A DNA stretch of 64,000 nt, from positions 1 through 64,000 of the forward strand of contig NZ_PDJV01000003.1 in the NCBI RefSeq assembly GCF_004116465.1, written 5' to 3'. Made by a program: the position numbers and the translations under genes. The stretch comes from Arcobacter sp. F2176. Lineage in GTDB: Bacteria > Campylobacterota > Campylobacteria > Campylobacterales > Arcobacteraceae. Below are positions 42,521 through 51,916 of the stretch, one piece after another (the first letter of the stretch is position 1; every line of letters begins with the position of its first letter). The notes beneath the pieces are model-generated. The model ran no database searches, was not told where the DNA came from, and was given only the letters and a program-made list of their open reading frames with translations.

Positions 42521-44503
42521 GTGTTTTCTAAAATAATTGATAATTCTTATTATCAGAAAAATATAAAAGTATTATTTATACATACTAATAAAGATTTTAT
42601 TTCAAAAACATCAAAATTATTGGAAAAATATTTTATCTCTATTACTATATCAACTAACAGTGATGATGTAAGTGAAAAACTTAAAGAAAAATATTTTGAT
42701 ATTCTTTTTATAGATATTGATTCTTCAGAACAAAGTTGTATTGAATTTGTAAAACAAGTAAAAAAAACAAATCCTATGTTGTCTATTATTGCATTTTCAA
42801 GCGGAAATAATATACCATTACTTCAAGAGTGTTTAAAGTTATCAATAGATGGATATATTTTTAAACCAATAATAAAAGAACAATTTTCTGCAACTATTGA
42901 AAAAGTATGTGATTATAAATGTAGTAAGTATCAAGTTGATAATAATGTAAACTATTTAAATCAATATGTAAAAATAATAGATAGTAGTAACATAATTTCA
43001 AAGACAAATATTGAAGGCAAAATTACATATGTAAGTGAGAACTTTTGTAGAATTACAGGCTATTCAAAAGAAGAATTAGTTGGAAACACTCACAGTATCT
43101 TAAAACATAAAGATAATCCACCTATTTTATATAAAGAGATGTGGCGTACAATAAAAATTGAAAAAAAAGAGTGGCATGGTATTTTAAAAAATGTTTCAAA
43201 ATCAGGAAAAGTATATTATGTTAAATCAACTATAATGCCCCTTTTAGATTTAGATGGAAATATTATAGAGTTTATTGCTTTTAGAGATAGTGTAAATGTG
43301 GTTTTAGATGATAAAAAACATTTGTTAAATAAAATAGAATTAAATAACTTATCACTTCTTATATTAGTTCAAATTGAAGAATTTGATATATTAGACAAGT
43401 TTTACAATATACTAAAAGTAGATCAAATTGAAAAAACTTTTGCATCAAATTTATTAGCTTATTTACCTGATAATTATGTTTTTGAAGATGTATATGCTTT
43501 AGGAGATGGGAGATATGCACTTTTAACTGATTATTTTGCTTTTGAAAAGTTAAATATGAAAATACATGATTATCTTGAGATATTTGTAAAAAATGTAACA
43601 GAATCTGTTTTAGAAATAGATGGTATAGAGTATGACTTGAACATAATTATAAGTTATTCTTGTGGAAAATATAGTCTTTATGAAGATGCAAGAGCAGGGC
43701 TTGAAGAAGCTATATCTAAAAATAAAATCATAAATTATTCAAATGATTCTTCAATAAAAACAAATCAAGAAGCTAAAAAGAATTTTGAAGTTATAAAGAT
43801 GGTTAAAATTGCCCTTGATAATTATAAAATTGTCTCTTATTTTCAACCAATAATTAATAATAAAACAAAAGAAATTGAAAAATATGAATCCTTGGTTAGA
43901 CTTATAAATGAAAAAGGAGAAGTTATATCTCCTGTAGAATTTTTGAATATTTCTAAAAAAGGTAATTATTATAATAAAATTACTTCAAGAGTTTTGGAAA
44001 ACTCTTTTAAAATGTTAGATTTTGTTAATACGAAATTATCAATAAATTTATCTGCACTAGATATAGAAAAAGAGCAAACAAGAAAAGAGATTTTTAATTT
44101 GCTTGATAAATATAAGAAAGATAATAAAAGAATTGTTTTTGAACTTTTAGAAGATGAAAATGTAAAAGACTTTAAAAGTATCAAACTTTTTATTAGAAAA
44201 GTTAAAAGAAGAGGTGTAATGATTGCAATTGATGATTTTGGAGCAGGATATTCCAACTTTGAAAGATTGCTTGATTTTGAACCAGATATTTTAAAAATAG
44301 ATGGCTCTTTAGTTAAAAACATAGAAAAAGATTCTTTTAGCAGAAATATTATTGAAACAATTGTCTCTTTTGCAAAAAAGCAAAAGATTTTGACAATTGC
44401 AGAGTATGTAGAAAATGAATCAATATTTAATTTATTAAATGAAATAGGAGTTGATTATTCTCAAGGCTACTATTTTGGCAAACCAGAAGATTTGATTAAC
44501 TAA
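42521..44503 (+). CDS. REC-PAS-(degenerate GGDEF)-EAL signalling protein
   Basis: A 660-residue cytoplasmic protein. A divergent receiver domain (about 13-130) lies first, then a PAS domain (about 150-265, TNIEGKITYVSENFCRITGY). Next comes a GGDEF-like domain whose motif reads LGDGRYAL and should be inactive. Last is an EAL domain with KYESLVRL in place of EAL, INLSALDIE, FELLEDE, IDDFGAGYSN, ILKIDGS and QGYYFGKP. The EAL metal and catalytic residues appear intact, so it is probably a c-di-GMP phosphodiesterase. The GTG start at 42521 is set by GAGG upstream. Its end overlaps the convergent SDR gene by eight bases. Confidence 0.88.
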   Translation: MFSKIIDNSYYQKNIKVLFIHTNKDFISKTSKLLEKYFISITISTNSDDVSEKLKEKYFDILFIDIDSSEQSCIEFVKQVKKTNPMLSIIAFSSGNNIPLLQECLKLSIDGYIFKPIIKEQFSATIEKVCDYKCSKYQVDNNVNYLNQYVKIIDSSNIISKTNIEGKITYVSENFCRITGYSKEELVGNTHSILKHKDNPPILYKEMWRTIKIEKKEWHGILKNVSKSGKVYYVKSTIMPLLDLDGNIIEFIAFRDSVNVVLDDKKHLLNKIELNNLSLLILVQIEEFDILDKFYNILKVDQIEKTFASNLLAYLPDNYVFEDVYALGDGRYALLTDYFAFEKLNMKIHDYLEIFVKNVTESVLEIDGIEYDLNIIISYSCGKYSLYEDARAGLEEAISKNKIINYSNDSSIKTNQEAKKNFEVIKMVKIALDNYKIVSYFQPIINNKTKEIEKYESLVRLINEKGEVISPVEFLNISKKGNYYNKITSRVLENSFKMLDFVNTKLSINLSALDIEKEQTRKEIFNLLDKYKKDNKRIVFELLEDENVKDFKSIKLFIRKVKRRGVMIAIDDFGAGYSNFERLLDFEPDILKIDGSLVKNIEKDSFSRNIIETIVSFAKKQKILTIAEYVENESIFNLLNEIGVDYSQGYYFGKPEDLIN

Positions 44504-45920
44504 GAGTTTTACTTTTTTTTATAATACTTTTTATCATATTTGTAAAAACAAAGTAGTGAATAGGAACTAAAATATACCAATACATTCTTCCTAATAAACC
44601 TTTTGGGTAAAAATATGCTGATTGAATAAGTTTATTTCCATCTATTTTAAACTCCAACCAAGCATTACCTGGAAGTTTCATTTGTGCTAAAAGAAGAAGT
44701 CTTTTATTCTCTTGTACATCAATTACCTTCCAAAAGTCTAAACTATCACCTATTCTTAAATTAAATTGGTCTCTTCTTCCTCTTTTTAATCCTACACCTC
44801 CAATCATTTTATCTATGACTCCTCTTGTTTTCCATAAAAAGTCATAATCAAACCAACCAAATTCTCCTCCAATAGAGATAAAAGATTTATAAATTTTTTT
44901 ATGGGAAAGATTTGAAATATCTTCGACCCTTCTATCCATAAATATTGCATGGGCAAGTTCTTCTGTGTAGTCTTTATCCCAAACACTACCAAATCTATCA
45001 CTCCATCTACTTACTACTTGGTTATTTCTTATCTCCTCAACAGCTTTTTTAACTGAATCTATATAAGAGGTGGGTTTTATATTAGGAAAATATTTTATTG
45101 CATTATTATTTTGTACAGTGGCTTCTGATTTTAATCCTTCTATCAAAGCTTTTGCAACTCCATAAGATACAGGAGTAAATAGATTTAACCAATATGAAGA
45201 CAAAGTAATTGATAAAAAAGGCAAAGGAATAATGTATCTTTTTAATCCCAAAGCAGTAGCTGTTTGTAACATCATCTCTTTGTATGTTAATTGTTCTGAA
45301 CCTACATCAATAGTTATATTTCCTTTTTCTTCTAAATATATTGAAGAATAAAGATAATTTAATACATCAAATACTGCTATTGGTTGTGTTTTTGTATTTA
45401 CCCATTTTGGGGTAGTCATAACTGGTAGTTTTTCAGTTAAGTTTCTTATTATCTCAAAACTTGTACTTCCTGAACCTATAATTACTCCAGCTCTTATCCA
45501 TATAGTTTGAACCTTATTACTTGAACTTAATATTTCCCCTGTTTCTAATCTACTTAATAGATGTTCACTTGTATCACTATTTTTAACACCTAATCCTCCT
45601 AGATAAATAATTTTCTTTACACCGCAAAAAATAGCAGCATCAAGAAAATTCTGAGCAGAAATTTTATCGAGGTTTTTGTAGTCTTTTCTATTTAAAGAGT
45701 GGATTAAATAAAAAGCTACTTCCACGCCTTTTAATGCTTTTTTTAAACTTTCTACATCAAAACTATTGCCTTCACAAATTTCCACAGTTCTTTTTAGATT
45801 AGGAGTTATAGACTTTTTATTTCTAACTAATAATCTTAAAATAATGTTTTCATCTTGTAAAAGTTTTTGTTTAAGTCTTCTTCCTATATATCCAGTAGAA
45901 CCAGTAAGTAACACTTTCAT
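44496..45920 (-). CDS. SDR-family NAD-binding protein with DUF2867 domain
   Basis: A 474-residue protein. The N-terminal extended SDR domain has TGSTGYIGRRL as nucleotide motif and resembles NAD-dependent epimerases (about 1-300). The C-terminal part (about 320-474) is the DUF2867 domain, with GDSLDFWKVIDV and LLLLAQMKLPGNAWLEF. The substrate is unknown. The last residues form a hydrophobic segment (YWYILVPIHYFVF) that may touch the membrane. Monocistronic, converging with the EAL gene. Confidence 0.88.
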   Translation of the reverse strand: MKVLLTGSTGYIGRRLKQKLLQDENIILRLLVRNKKSITPNLKRTVEICEGNSFDVESLKKALKGVEVAFYLIHSLNRKDYKNLDKISAQNFLDAAIFCGVKKIIYLGGLGVKNSDTSEHLLSRLETGEILSSSNKVQTIWIRAGVIIGSGSTSFEIIRNLTEKLPVMTTPKWVNTKTQPIAVFDVLNYLYSSIYLEEKGNITIDVGSEQLTYKEMMLQTATALGLKRYIIPLPFLSITLSSYWLNLFTPVSYGVAKALIEGLKSEATVQNNNAIKYFPNIKPTSYIDSVKKAVEEIRNNQVVSRWSDRFGSVWDKDYTEELAHAIFMDRRVEDISNLSHKKIYKSFISIGGEFGWFDYDFLWKTRGVIDKMIGGVGLKRGRRDQFNLRIGDSLDFWKVIDVQENKRLLLLAQMKLPGNAWLEFKIDGNKLIQSAYFYPKGLLGRMYWYILVPIHYFVFTNMIKSIIKKSKTLS

Positions 45921-46094
45921 TTTATTTCCTTTAATTAAGTCATTGTATCACTTAAAAATGTCTTTTTGTAGATATATTAAATATCTTTATTATAGAAAAA
46001 AAGAAAAAAAATTGTTAAATTATTGAGCAAAATTGTATTTTATTCATAAATAGGTATAATTAATATCATTAATATAAAGGTTTTAATATATAGT

Positions 46095-46664
46095 ATGGAT
46101 GCAATAATTGAATGTAAGCATTGTGGACTTTTTTTAAAAAATAAGAATGAAAAAATCAAATGCCCAAGATGTGGTTCAAAAATTACAAATAAAGAACATA
46201 GTCTTGACTCTTTGTATTATGCAATAACTGCATTGTTACTTTTTATATTGTTAAATATCTATCCTTTACTAACTTTATCTCTAAATGGAAATACTTTAAA
46301 AACAACACTTATTGGGACTATTAGCGTATTTTTTAAAGAAGATTTTCTTTTTGTTGGAGCTTTGGTCTTATTTACAATTATTTTAGCTCCTATTTTAAAC
46401 TCTTTTATAATTATATTAATATTTGTTCAAAGTAAAATGAAAAGGAAAATATTTTCTTTTAGAGTTTTATATGATGGATTTCATTTTTTTAAGACTTGGG
46501 GTTTCATTGAAGTTTATATTATTGGTGTAATTGTTACATATATTAAACTTACAGGAATGGCATCTTCAACAAGCTTTGATACTGGATTTTATATTATGCT
46601 TTTTTATCTTTTTATATTTTATATGTCTAATAAAAAATTTGATATAAAAAGTGTGTTAGAGTAA
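46095..46664 (+). CDS. PqiA/LetA half-protein, first domain
   Basis: A 189-residue membrane protein. A zinc ribbon (CKHCG...CPRCG, about 7-29) is followed by four transmembrane helices with the PqiA motif LFILLNIYPLLTLSLNG. E. coli PqiA and LetA carry two such modules in one chain; here each is a separate gene. It forms the inner-membrane part of a lipid-transport bridge with the MCE protein downstream. The nearest ribosome binding site (AAAGG) is 14 bases from the ATG, so translation may be weak. Its stop overlaps the next ATG (TAATG). Confidence 0.88.
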   Translation: MDAIIECKHCGLFLKNKNEKIKCPRCGSKITNKEHSLDSLYYAITALLLFILLNIYPLLTLSLNGNTLKTTLIGTISVFFKEDFLFVGALVLFTIILAPILNSFIIILIFVQSKMKRKIFSFRVLYDGFHFFKTWGFIEVYIIGVIVTYIKLTGMASSTSFDTGFYIMLFYLFIFYMSNKKFDIKSVLE

Positions 46665-47257
46665 TGATTTTAATATCTTGTAAAAACTGCCAAAAAGTCT
46701 ATACAAAAAAAGACTATAATGAATTCAAATGTGTTAGATGTGGTCATACAGTAAGAAGAAGAGTAAAAAACACAATACAGACTTCTTTAGCCTTAGTGAT
46801 TACAGCACTATTACTTTTTATTTTAGCCATGATTTATCCGATGATGGAAATAACACAATTTGGCACAAAAGAGGATAGTACAATATTTCAAGGTGTTATT
46901 TCTTTTATTAATTATGGAGATTATTTTATTGCAATTGTTATTTTTACGGCAAGTATTATAATACCTTTAGTTAAACTTTTAGTACTGCTTTTTATATTTG
47001 TTTCACTGTGGATTAAAACACCATTTTCCAATAAAACAAAATTAAAGTTATATTATTTTATTGAATTAATTGGAAAGTGGTCTATGATAGATATTTATGT
47101 AGTTGCAATGTTAGCATCTACGATTCAACTTGATGAAGTATTTAATATAAAAGGTGGAATAGCAGCGACTGCCTTTGCTTGTGTTGTAGTTTTGACTATG
47201 ATAGCTGCGCATAAATTTGATACAAGGATTATTTGGGATGAGCGAAGAAAAAATTGA
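46664..47257 (+). CDS. PqiA/LetA half-protein, second domain
   Basis: A 197-residue paralogue of the preceding protein, with its own zinc ribbon (CKNCQ...CVRCG, about 6-27) and four helices containing FILAMIYPMMEITQFG. GKWSMIDIYVVAML near 145 is the conserved third-helix region. The two halves probably assemble into the LetA unit. It overlaps the MCE gene by 20 bases. Confidence 0.88.
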   Translation: MILISCKNCQKVYTKKDYNEFKCVRCGHTVRRRVKNTIQTSLALVITALLLFILAMIYPMMEITQFGTKEDSTIFQGVISFINYGDYFIAIVIFTASIIIPLVKLLVLLFIFVSLWIKTPFSNKTKLKLYYFIELIGKWSMIDIYVVAMLASTIQLDEVFNIKGGIAATAFACVVVLTMIAAHKFDTRIIWDERRKN

Positions 47258-49880
47258 AACTTTAGTTTATGAACCAAATCAAAGGGAAAATAAGTCAATT
47301 TCATTTATCTGGCTTCTACCTCTTGTTGTTTTAGGTATTTTAGCTTGGATTGGCTATGAAAGTTATACTAAAAAAGGTACAAATGTAAGTGTGATTTTTA
47401 AAAATGCAGAAGACCTTAAAGAAGGAGTAACTCCTTTAGAATATAAAGGTTTGGTTCTTGGAAAAGTAACTAAAATAGAAATAAATGATTTAAATAGTGT
47501 CAAAGTAAATATTTTAGTAAATAGCGATGTTGCTAAATATGTTGCAACAGAAGGAACTAGCTTTTGGATAAAAAAACCTACTATATCCCTAACAAAAGTT
47601 TCAGGACTTGGTACTTTATTAAGTGGAAATAAAATAGAATTATATCCTAAATATAAGACCTTAGAAGAGTATGAAAATGCAAAACCTCAATATAATTTTA
47701 CAGGTTTAGATACAAAACCTAGTTTATTAGAAGATAGTGATGGTTATTATGTAAATATTTTATCAAGAGGTGAAGATCTCATCGAGGTTGAAACACCAGT
47801 TTTTTATAATAGATTCCAAATAGGTGAAATTTCATCAAAAGAGTTTAAAGATGGCAAAGTTTATTTAAAAGCCTATATTCATGAAAAATACAAATATCTT
47901 ATAAACAAAAGTTCTCAGTTTGTCATGAATAAGGCTTTAAAAGTAAATTTTGGACCAGGTGGCTTAAATTTAGAAGTAAGTTCCTTATACTCTGCTATTG
48001 TAGGTGGAATTACAGTTGAAACTCCAATAAAAGATGCTCAAAAAATAAAACAAGATAAATATTATATTTTAAGTGATGATAAAAAAGAGTTTATTGAAAG
48101 AACACATATAAATCTAAAACTTACAGATGCAAAAGGTATTGGAATAAATACTCTCATCATGTATAAAGGAGTAGAAGTAGGTAAAGTAGATGATTTACAA
48201 CTTACCCAAAATAATATTATCGCAAAGGCTTATGTTTATAAAAAATATGATTATCTTCTAAGTGAAAATAGTACTTTTCATATAGAAGAAACAGAAGTTA
48301 GTTTGGATGGAGTGAAAAATTTAAATTCAATTGTTAGTGGAAATTATTTAACAATCGATTATAAAAAAGGAAAACCAAAAGACTCCTTTGAGATTGTAAA
48401 TAGTAGTATGGAAAAAGTTGATAATGATTTAATCATTACTTTAAAAACGCAAGATTTAAATTCAATAACAAAAAATAGCAAATTGTATTTTAAAAATATT
48501 CCTATAGGAAAGGTTTTAGACTACTCTTTATCTAGTGATTTAAAGCATGTAAATATCTCACTTTTAGTAAAAGAAAAATATAAAAAACTAATAAATAATA
48601 AATCACTTTTTTATGATATGAGTTCAAAATTATTAGAGCTTAAAGATTTAGATTTAGATATAAACTATACTGGAATAAAGCCACTTATAGATGGAGGAAT
48701 AGCACTTGTAGAAGTTGATAGAAAAGCAAAATACTCTAAAAAAAGTTTTAAATTGTATAGTTCTTATAAAGATGTGCAAACTCTTAAAAGAGAGTATAGT
48801 CATGGTTCATACTTAAATACATACTTTGACAATGGTTTTAATTTAAAAGTAAATCAAGCAATAAGTTATAAAAACCAAGAGATAGGTTTTGTAAAATCAA
48901 TAAAATTTAGTGAAGAAAAATCAAAAGTAAAACTTTTTATTTATAAAAAGTATGTGAAATATATAAGTAAAAAAAGTAGATTTTATAAAAAAGATGCCAT
49001 AAAAGTCGATGCATCCTTGGGTGGAGTTTTATTTGAAGTTGATAATTTATCTTCATTATTATATGGTTCTTTAGAACTTGATAATAGTTCAAAAACAAGC
49101 TTTCCAAGATATGAAATATATTCTTCTTATGATGATATGAAAAACTTTTCAAATACTATTTCTATCCTATTTGATGATGTAGAAGGATTAAGACAACAAT
49201 TCTCAAAACTAAATTATAAAGGTGTAGATATAGGAAAAGTATCTAATATTATATTAACACCTCAAAACAAAGTTTTAGTAAAAGTTCAAGTATTTAAAAA
49301 CTATGATAAGTTTTCAAAAGAAGGTACGATTTTTTATTTAAAAAAACCCAAAGTTAGTTTAAATGAAGTTAAAAATATAGGTTCAACAATTTTACCAGTT
49401 GATATTGGTGTTATTGTTAGTAATAAAAACAATTTTAAAAATAGTTTTACGGGTTATGATAGTTTAGAAGAAATAAAACAAGTTGATAATGGTGAGATAA
49501 TAAGAGTCGCTTCTCTTTTCCCTACAAAACTTAATGTTGATGCTCCAATATATTACAAAAATGTACAAATAGGAAAAATAAATAAAATAAATCTTAGTGG
49601 TGATGGATCTAAAACTTTGATTGATTGTTTTATTTCCGATAAATATAAACATCTTATTCGAAAGAATTCTACTTTTCATGATATAAGTGGTTTTAAACTA
49701 AAATTCTCTATTTTTACAGGTACAGAGATTGAAACAAACACTTTCACCTCTATACTAAAAGGAGGGCTTTTAGTAGTGACACCTATAAAGTATGGGGGAA
49801 TGGCTACAGTAAATGATACATTTTTATTAAAAAAAGAGTTAAATGAAGATTGGGAGAAGATAAATCCAAGTATAAAATAG
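47238..49880 (+). CDS. letB: Seven-MCE-domain lipid-transport protein (LetB/YebT-like)
   Basis: An 880-residue protein with one N-terminal transmembrane helix (about 21-38) and seven successive MCE repeats filling the periplasmic part. Each carries the pattern of the type LEYKGLVLGKVTKIE, and they begin at about 44, 165, 275, 390, 505, 640 and 755. E. coli LetB also has seven, stacked into a tube spanning the periplasm that moves phospholipids between the membranes. The start at 47238 is chosen because AAGGA lies nine bases upstream and the helix follows; an in-frame ATG at 47217 is deeper in the LetA gene. It works with the two LetA halves. Confidence 0.9.
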   Translation: MSEEKIETLVYEPNQRENKSISFIWLLPLVVLGILAWIGYESYTKKGTNVSVIFKNAEDLKEGVTPLEYKGLVLGKVTKIEINDLNSVKVNILVNSDVAKYVATEGTSFWIKKPTISLTKVSGLGTLLSGNKIELYPKYKTLEEYENAKPQYNFTGLDTKPSLLEDSDGYYVNILSRGEDLIEVETPVFYNRFQIGEISSKEFKDGKVYLKAYIHEKYKYLINKSSQFVMNKALKVNFGPGGLNLEVSSLYSAIVGGITVETPIKDAQKIKQDKYYILSDDKKEFIERTHINLKLTDAKGIGINTLIMYKGVEVGKVDDLQLTQNNIIAKAYVYKKYDYLLSENSTFHIEETEVSLDGVKNLNSIVSGNYLTIDYKKGKPKDSFEIVNSSMEKVDNDLIITLKTQDLNSITKNSKLYFKNIPIGKVLDYSLSSDLKHVNISLLVKEKYKKLINNKSLFYDMSSKLLELKDLDLDINYTGIKPLIDGGIALVEVDRKAKYSKKSFKLYSSYKDVQTLKREYSHGSYLNTYFDNGFNLKVNQAISYKNQEIGFVKSIKFSEEKSKVKLFIYKKYVKYISKKSRFYKKDAIKVDASLGGVLFEVDNLSSLLYGSLELDNSSKTSFPRYEIYSSYDDMKNFSNTISILFDDVEGLRQQFSKLNYKGVDIGKVSNIILTPQNKVLVKVQVFKNYDKFSKEGTIFYLKKPKVSLNEVKNIGSTILPVDIGVIVSNKNNFKNSFTGYDSLEEIKQVDNGEIIRVASLFPTKLNVDAPIYYKNVQIGKINKINLSGDGSKTLIDCFISDKYKHLIRKNSTFHDISGFKLKFSIFTGTEIETNTFTSILKGGLLVVTPIKYGGMATVNDTFLLKKELNEDWEKINPSIK

Positions 49881-49943
49881 AAGAAGTATTAATTTAAAAA
49901 AATAACATTACATTAAGTTATCATCTTGTAGAATATTTTTATC

Positions 49944-49964
49944 AAAGGAAAAATTTTTTCCTTT
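49944..49964 (+). promoter_or_regulatory. Hairpin in the katA leader
   Basis: AAAGGAAAAA and TTTTTTCCTTT form a near-perfect hairpin 20 bases upstream of katA. It contains a decoy AAAGGA. It could be the terminator of the letB operon or a leader element of katA; I see no PerR-type palindrome. Confidence 0.45.
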
Positions 49965-49983
49965 AAAATAAAAAGGAAATAAG

Positions 49984-51411
49984 ATGAAAAAAATAATGAC
50001 TACAACAGCTGGAAATCCAATTTCGGATAATCAAAACACAATGACTGCAGGAGAAAGAGGTCCTGTTCTTATGCAAGATTATCAGTTAATAGAAAAACTT
50101 GCCCATCAAAATAGAGAAAGAATTCCTGAAAGGGTTGTTCATGCAAAAGGAAGCGGTGCTTTTGGTGAACTATTTATTACAGAAGATATTTCTAAATATA
50201 CAAAAGCAAAAGTTTTACAAAAGGGTGAAAAAACTAGATTATTATTGAGATTTTCAACAGTTGCTGGAGAAAAAGGAGCAGCTGATGCGGAAAGAGATGT
50301 AAGGGGTTTTGCTTTAAAATTTTATACAAAAGAGGGGAATTGGGATTTAGTAGGAAATAATACGCCTGTATTTTTTATCCGAGATGCTTATAAATTCCCT
50401 GATTTTATCCACACTCAAAAAAGACATCCCCAATCAAATCTGAGAAGTAATACAGCAGCTTGGGACTTCTGGTCACTTAGTCCTGAGAGTTTACACCAAG
50501 TAACTATTTTGATGTCTGATAGGGGATTGCCAAAATCATATAGACATGTAAATGGGTATGGTTCTCATACCTATAGTTTAATCAATGCTCAAGGTGAAAG
50601 ATTTTGGGTGAAATTTCACTTCAAAACAAAACAAGGTATTGAGACAATTACAAACAAAGAAGCAGAAGCAATAGTTGCAAAAGATAGAGAATCAAACCAA
50701 AGAGATCTTTTTGAAAATATTGAAAAAGGTAATTTTCCAAAATGGAGTTTTGAGATTCAAATTATGACAGATGAAGATGCAAAATATTGTTCATTTAATC
50801 CATTTGATTTAACAAAAGTTTGGCCACATAGTGATTATCCTATGATAAAAGTAGGAGAAATGACACTAAATGAAAATCCAAAAAACTATTTCAATGAGAT
50901 AGAACAAGCCTCTTTTTCACCATCAAATATTGTTCCAGGTATTAGCTTCTCTCCTGATAAGATGTTACAAGCTAGAATCTTCTCTTATGCTGATGCACAT
51001 AGATATAGAGTAGGAACTCACTATGAAATGTTACCAGTAAACAGACCAATAGTAGATGTAAATACTTACCATGCAGATGGAAGTATGAATTATGAAGTAA
51101 AAGAAGCAACAGATGCATACTATGAACCAAATAGTTTTAATGGACCAGTTGAAGATAAATCATTTGCAGAACCAGCATTTAGTACAGGTGATAGTGCTGA
51201 TAGATATGACCATAGAATAGGAAATGATGACTTTACACAAGTAACTGCACTTTTTAATTTGATGAGTGATAATCAAAAAGAGCAATTATTTAATAATATC
51301 GCAGATGCTATGGATGGAGTTCCAAGTGAGATTGTAAATAGACAACTTGCACTTTTTGAAAAAGTACATTCTGATTATAGTGCAGGGGTTAAAAAAGCCT
51401 TAGGAATCTAA
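49984..51411 (+). CDS. katA: Monofunctional haem catalase
   Basis: A 475-residue clade-3-size catalase. The distal histidine H53 lies in [12 protein letters not shown], the distal asparagine N126 in VGNNTPVFF, and the proximal tyrosine region is [15 protein letters not shown]. It removes hydrogen peroxide in the cytoplasm. AAAAAGGAAATAAG precedes the ATG. The ankyrin gene follows two bases after its stop, as in Campylobacter and Pseudomonas. Confidence 0.95.
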   Translation: MKKIMTTTAGNPISDNQNTMTAGERGPVLMQDYQLIEKLAHQNRERIPERVVHAKGSGAFGELFITEDISKYTKAKVLQKGEKTRLLLRFSTVAGEKGAADAERDVRGFALKFYTKEGNWDLVGNNTPVFFIRDAYKFPDFIHTQKRHPQSNLRSNTAAWDFWSLSPESLHQVTILMSDRGLPKSYRHVNGYGSHTYSLINAQGERFWVKFHFKTKQGIETITNKEAEAIVAKDRESNQRDLFENIEKGNFPKWSFEIQIMTDEDAKYCSFNPFDLTKVWPHSDYPMIKVGEMTLNENPKNYFNEIEQASFSPSNIVPGISFSPDKMLQARIFSYADAHRYRVGTHYEMLPVNRPIVDVNTYHADGSMNYEVKEATDAYYEPNSFNGPVEDKSFAEPAFSTGDSADRYDHRIGNDDFTQVTALFNLMSDNQKEQLFNNIADAMDGVPSEIVNRQLALFEKVHSDYSAGVKKALGI

Positions 51412-51412
51412 T

Positions 51413-51895
51413 ATGGAAGTATCACCGGAAGAACAAAAAAGGTATGAAGAACTTCAAGTTATGGCATTAGATTTTGCTAGACGTGGGCATACAGAAGACT
51501 TAAAAGCTATGCTTGATGTTGGTATGCCTATAAACTTGTGCGACCACAAAGGTAATACCTTACTTATGTTGGCTTCATATAATGGAAATCTAGGAACAAC
51601 TAGGATGTTGATAGATTTAGGAGCTGAAGTTGATAAAAAAAATGATAGAGGACAAACACCACTTGCAGGTGTTTGTTTTAAAGGGTATTTAGAAATAGTA
51701 AAAGAGTTAGTAAAATCTGGAGCAAATATTTATGAAAATAATGGAATGGGAACAACACCTATTATGTTTGCCTCAATGTTTGGGAATTACGAGATTGTAA
51801 AGTATTTAAATTCTCAAAATAGTAATTTCAAATCTAAAATTTATTTAGCTGTTTCAAAACTGTTCTCTTTACTAAAAGGGTTATTTAAAAAATAA
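51413..51895 (+). CDS. Ankyrin-repeat protein, catalase partner (Cj1386/AnkB-like)
   Basis: A 160-residue protein with about four ankyrin repeats (about 12-140), for example GNTLLMLASYNGNLGTTRML and GTTPIMFASMFGNYEIVKYL. The C terminus is basic and hydrophobic. In Campylobacter jejuni the ankyrin protein next to katA (Cj1386) is needed for haem loading and full activity of catalase. Co-transcription with katA supports the same role here. Confidence 0.88.
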   Translation: MEVSPEEQKRYEELQVMALDFARRGHTEDLKAMLDVGMPINLCDHKGNTLLMLASYNGNLGTTRMLIDLGAEVDKKNDRGQTPLAGVCFKGYLEIVKELVKSGANIYENNGMGTTPIMFASMFGNYEIVKYLNSQNSNFKSKIYLAVSKLFSLLKGLFKK

Positions 51896-51916
51896 GAGGA
51901 AGTAACCTCTTATTTT
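51889..51916. terminator. Bidirectional terminator between the ankyrin gene and ciaB
   Basis: AAAATAAGAGG and CCTCTTATTTT pair with an AAGTAA loop, flanked by A and T runs on both sides, between two convergent genes and overlapping both ends. Confidence 0.8.
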
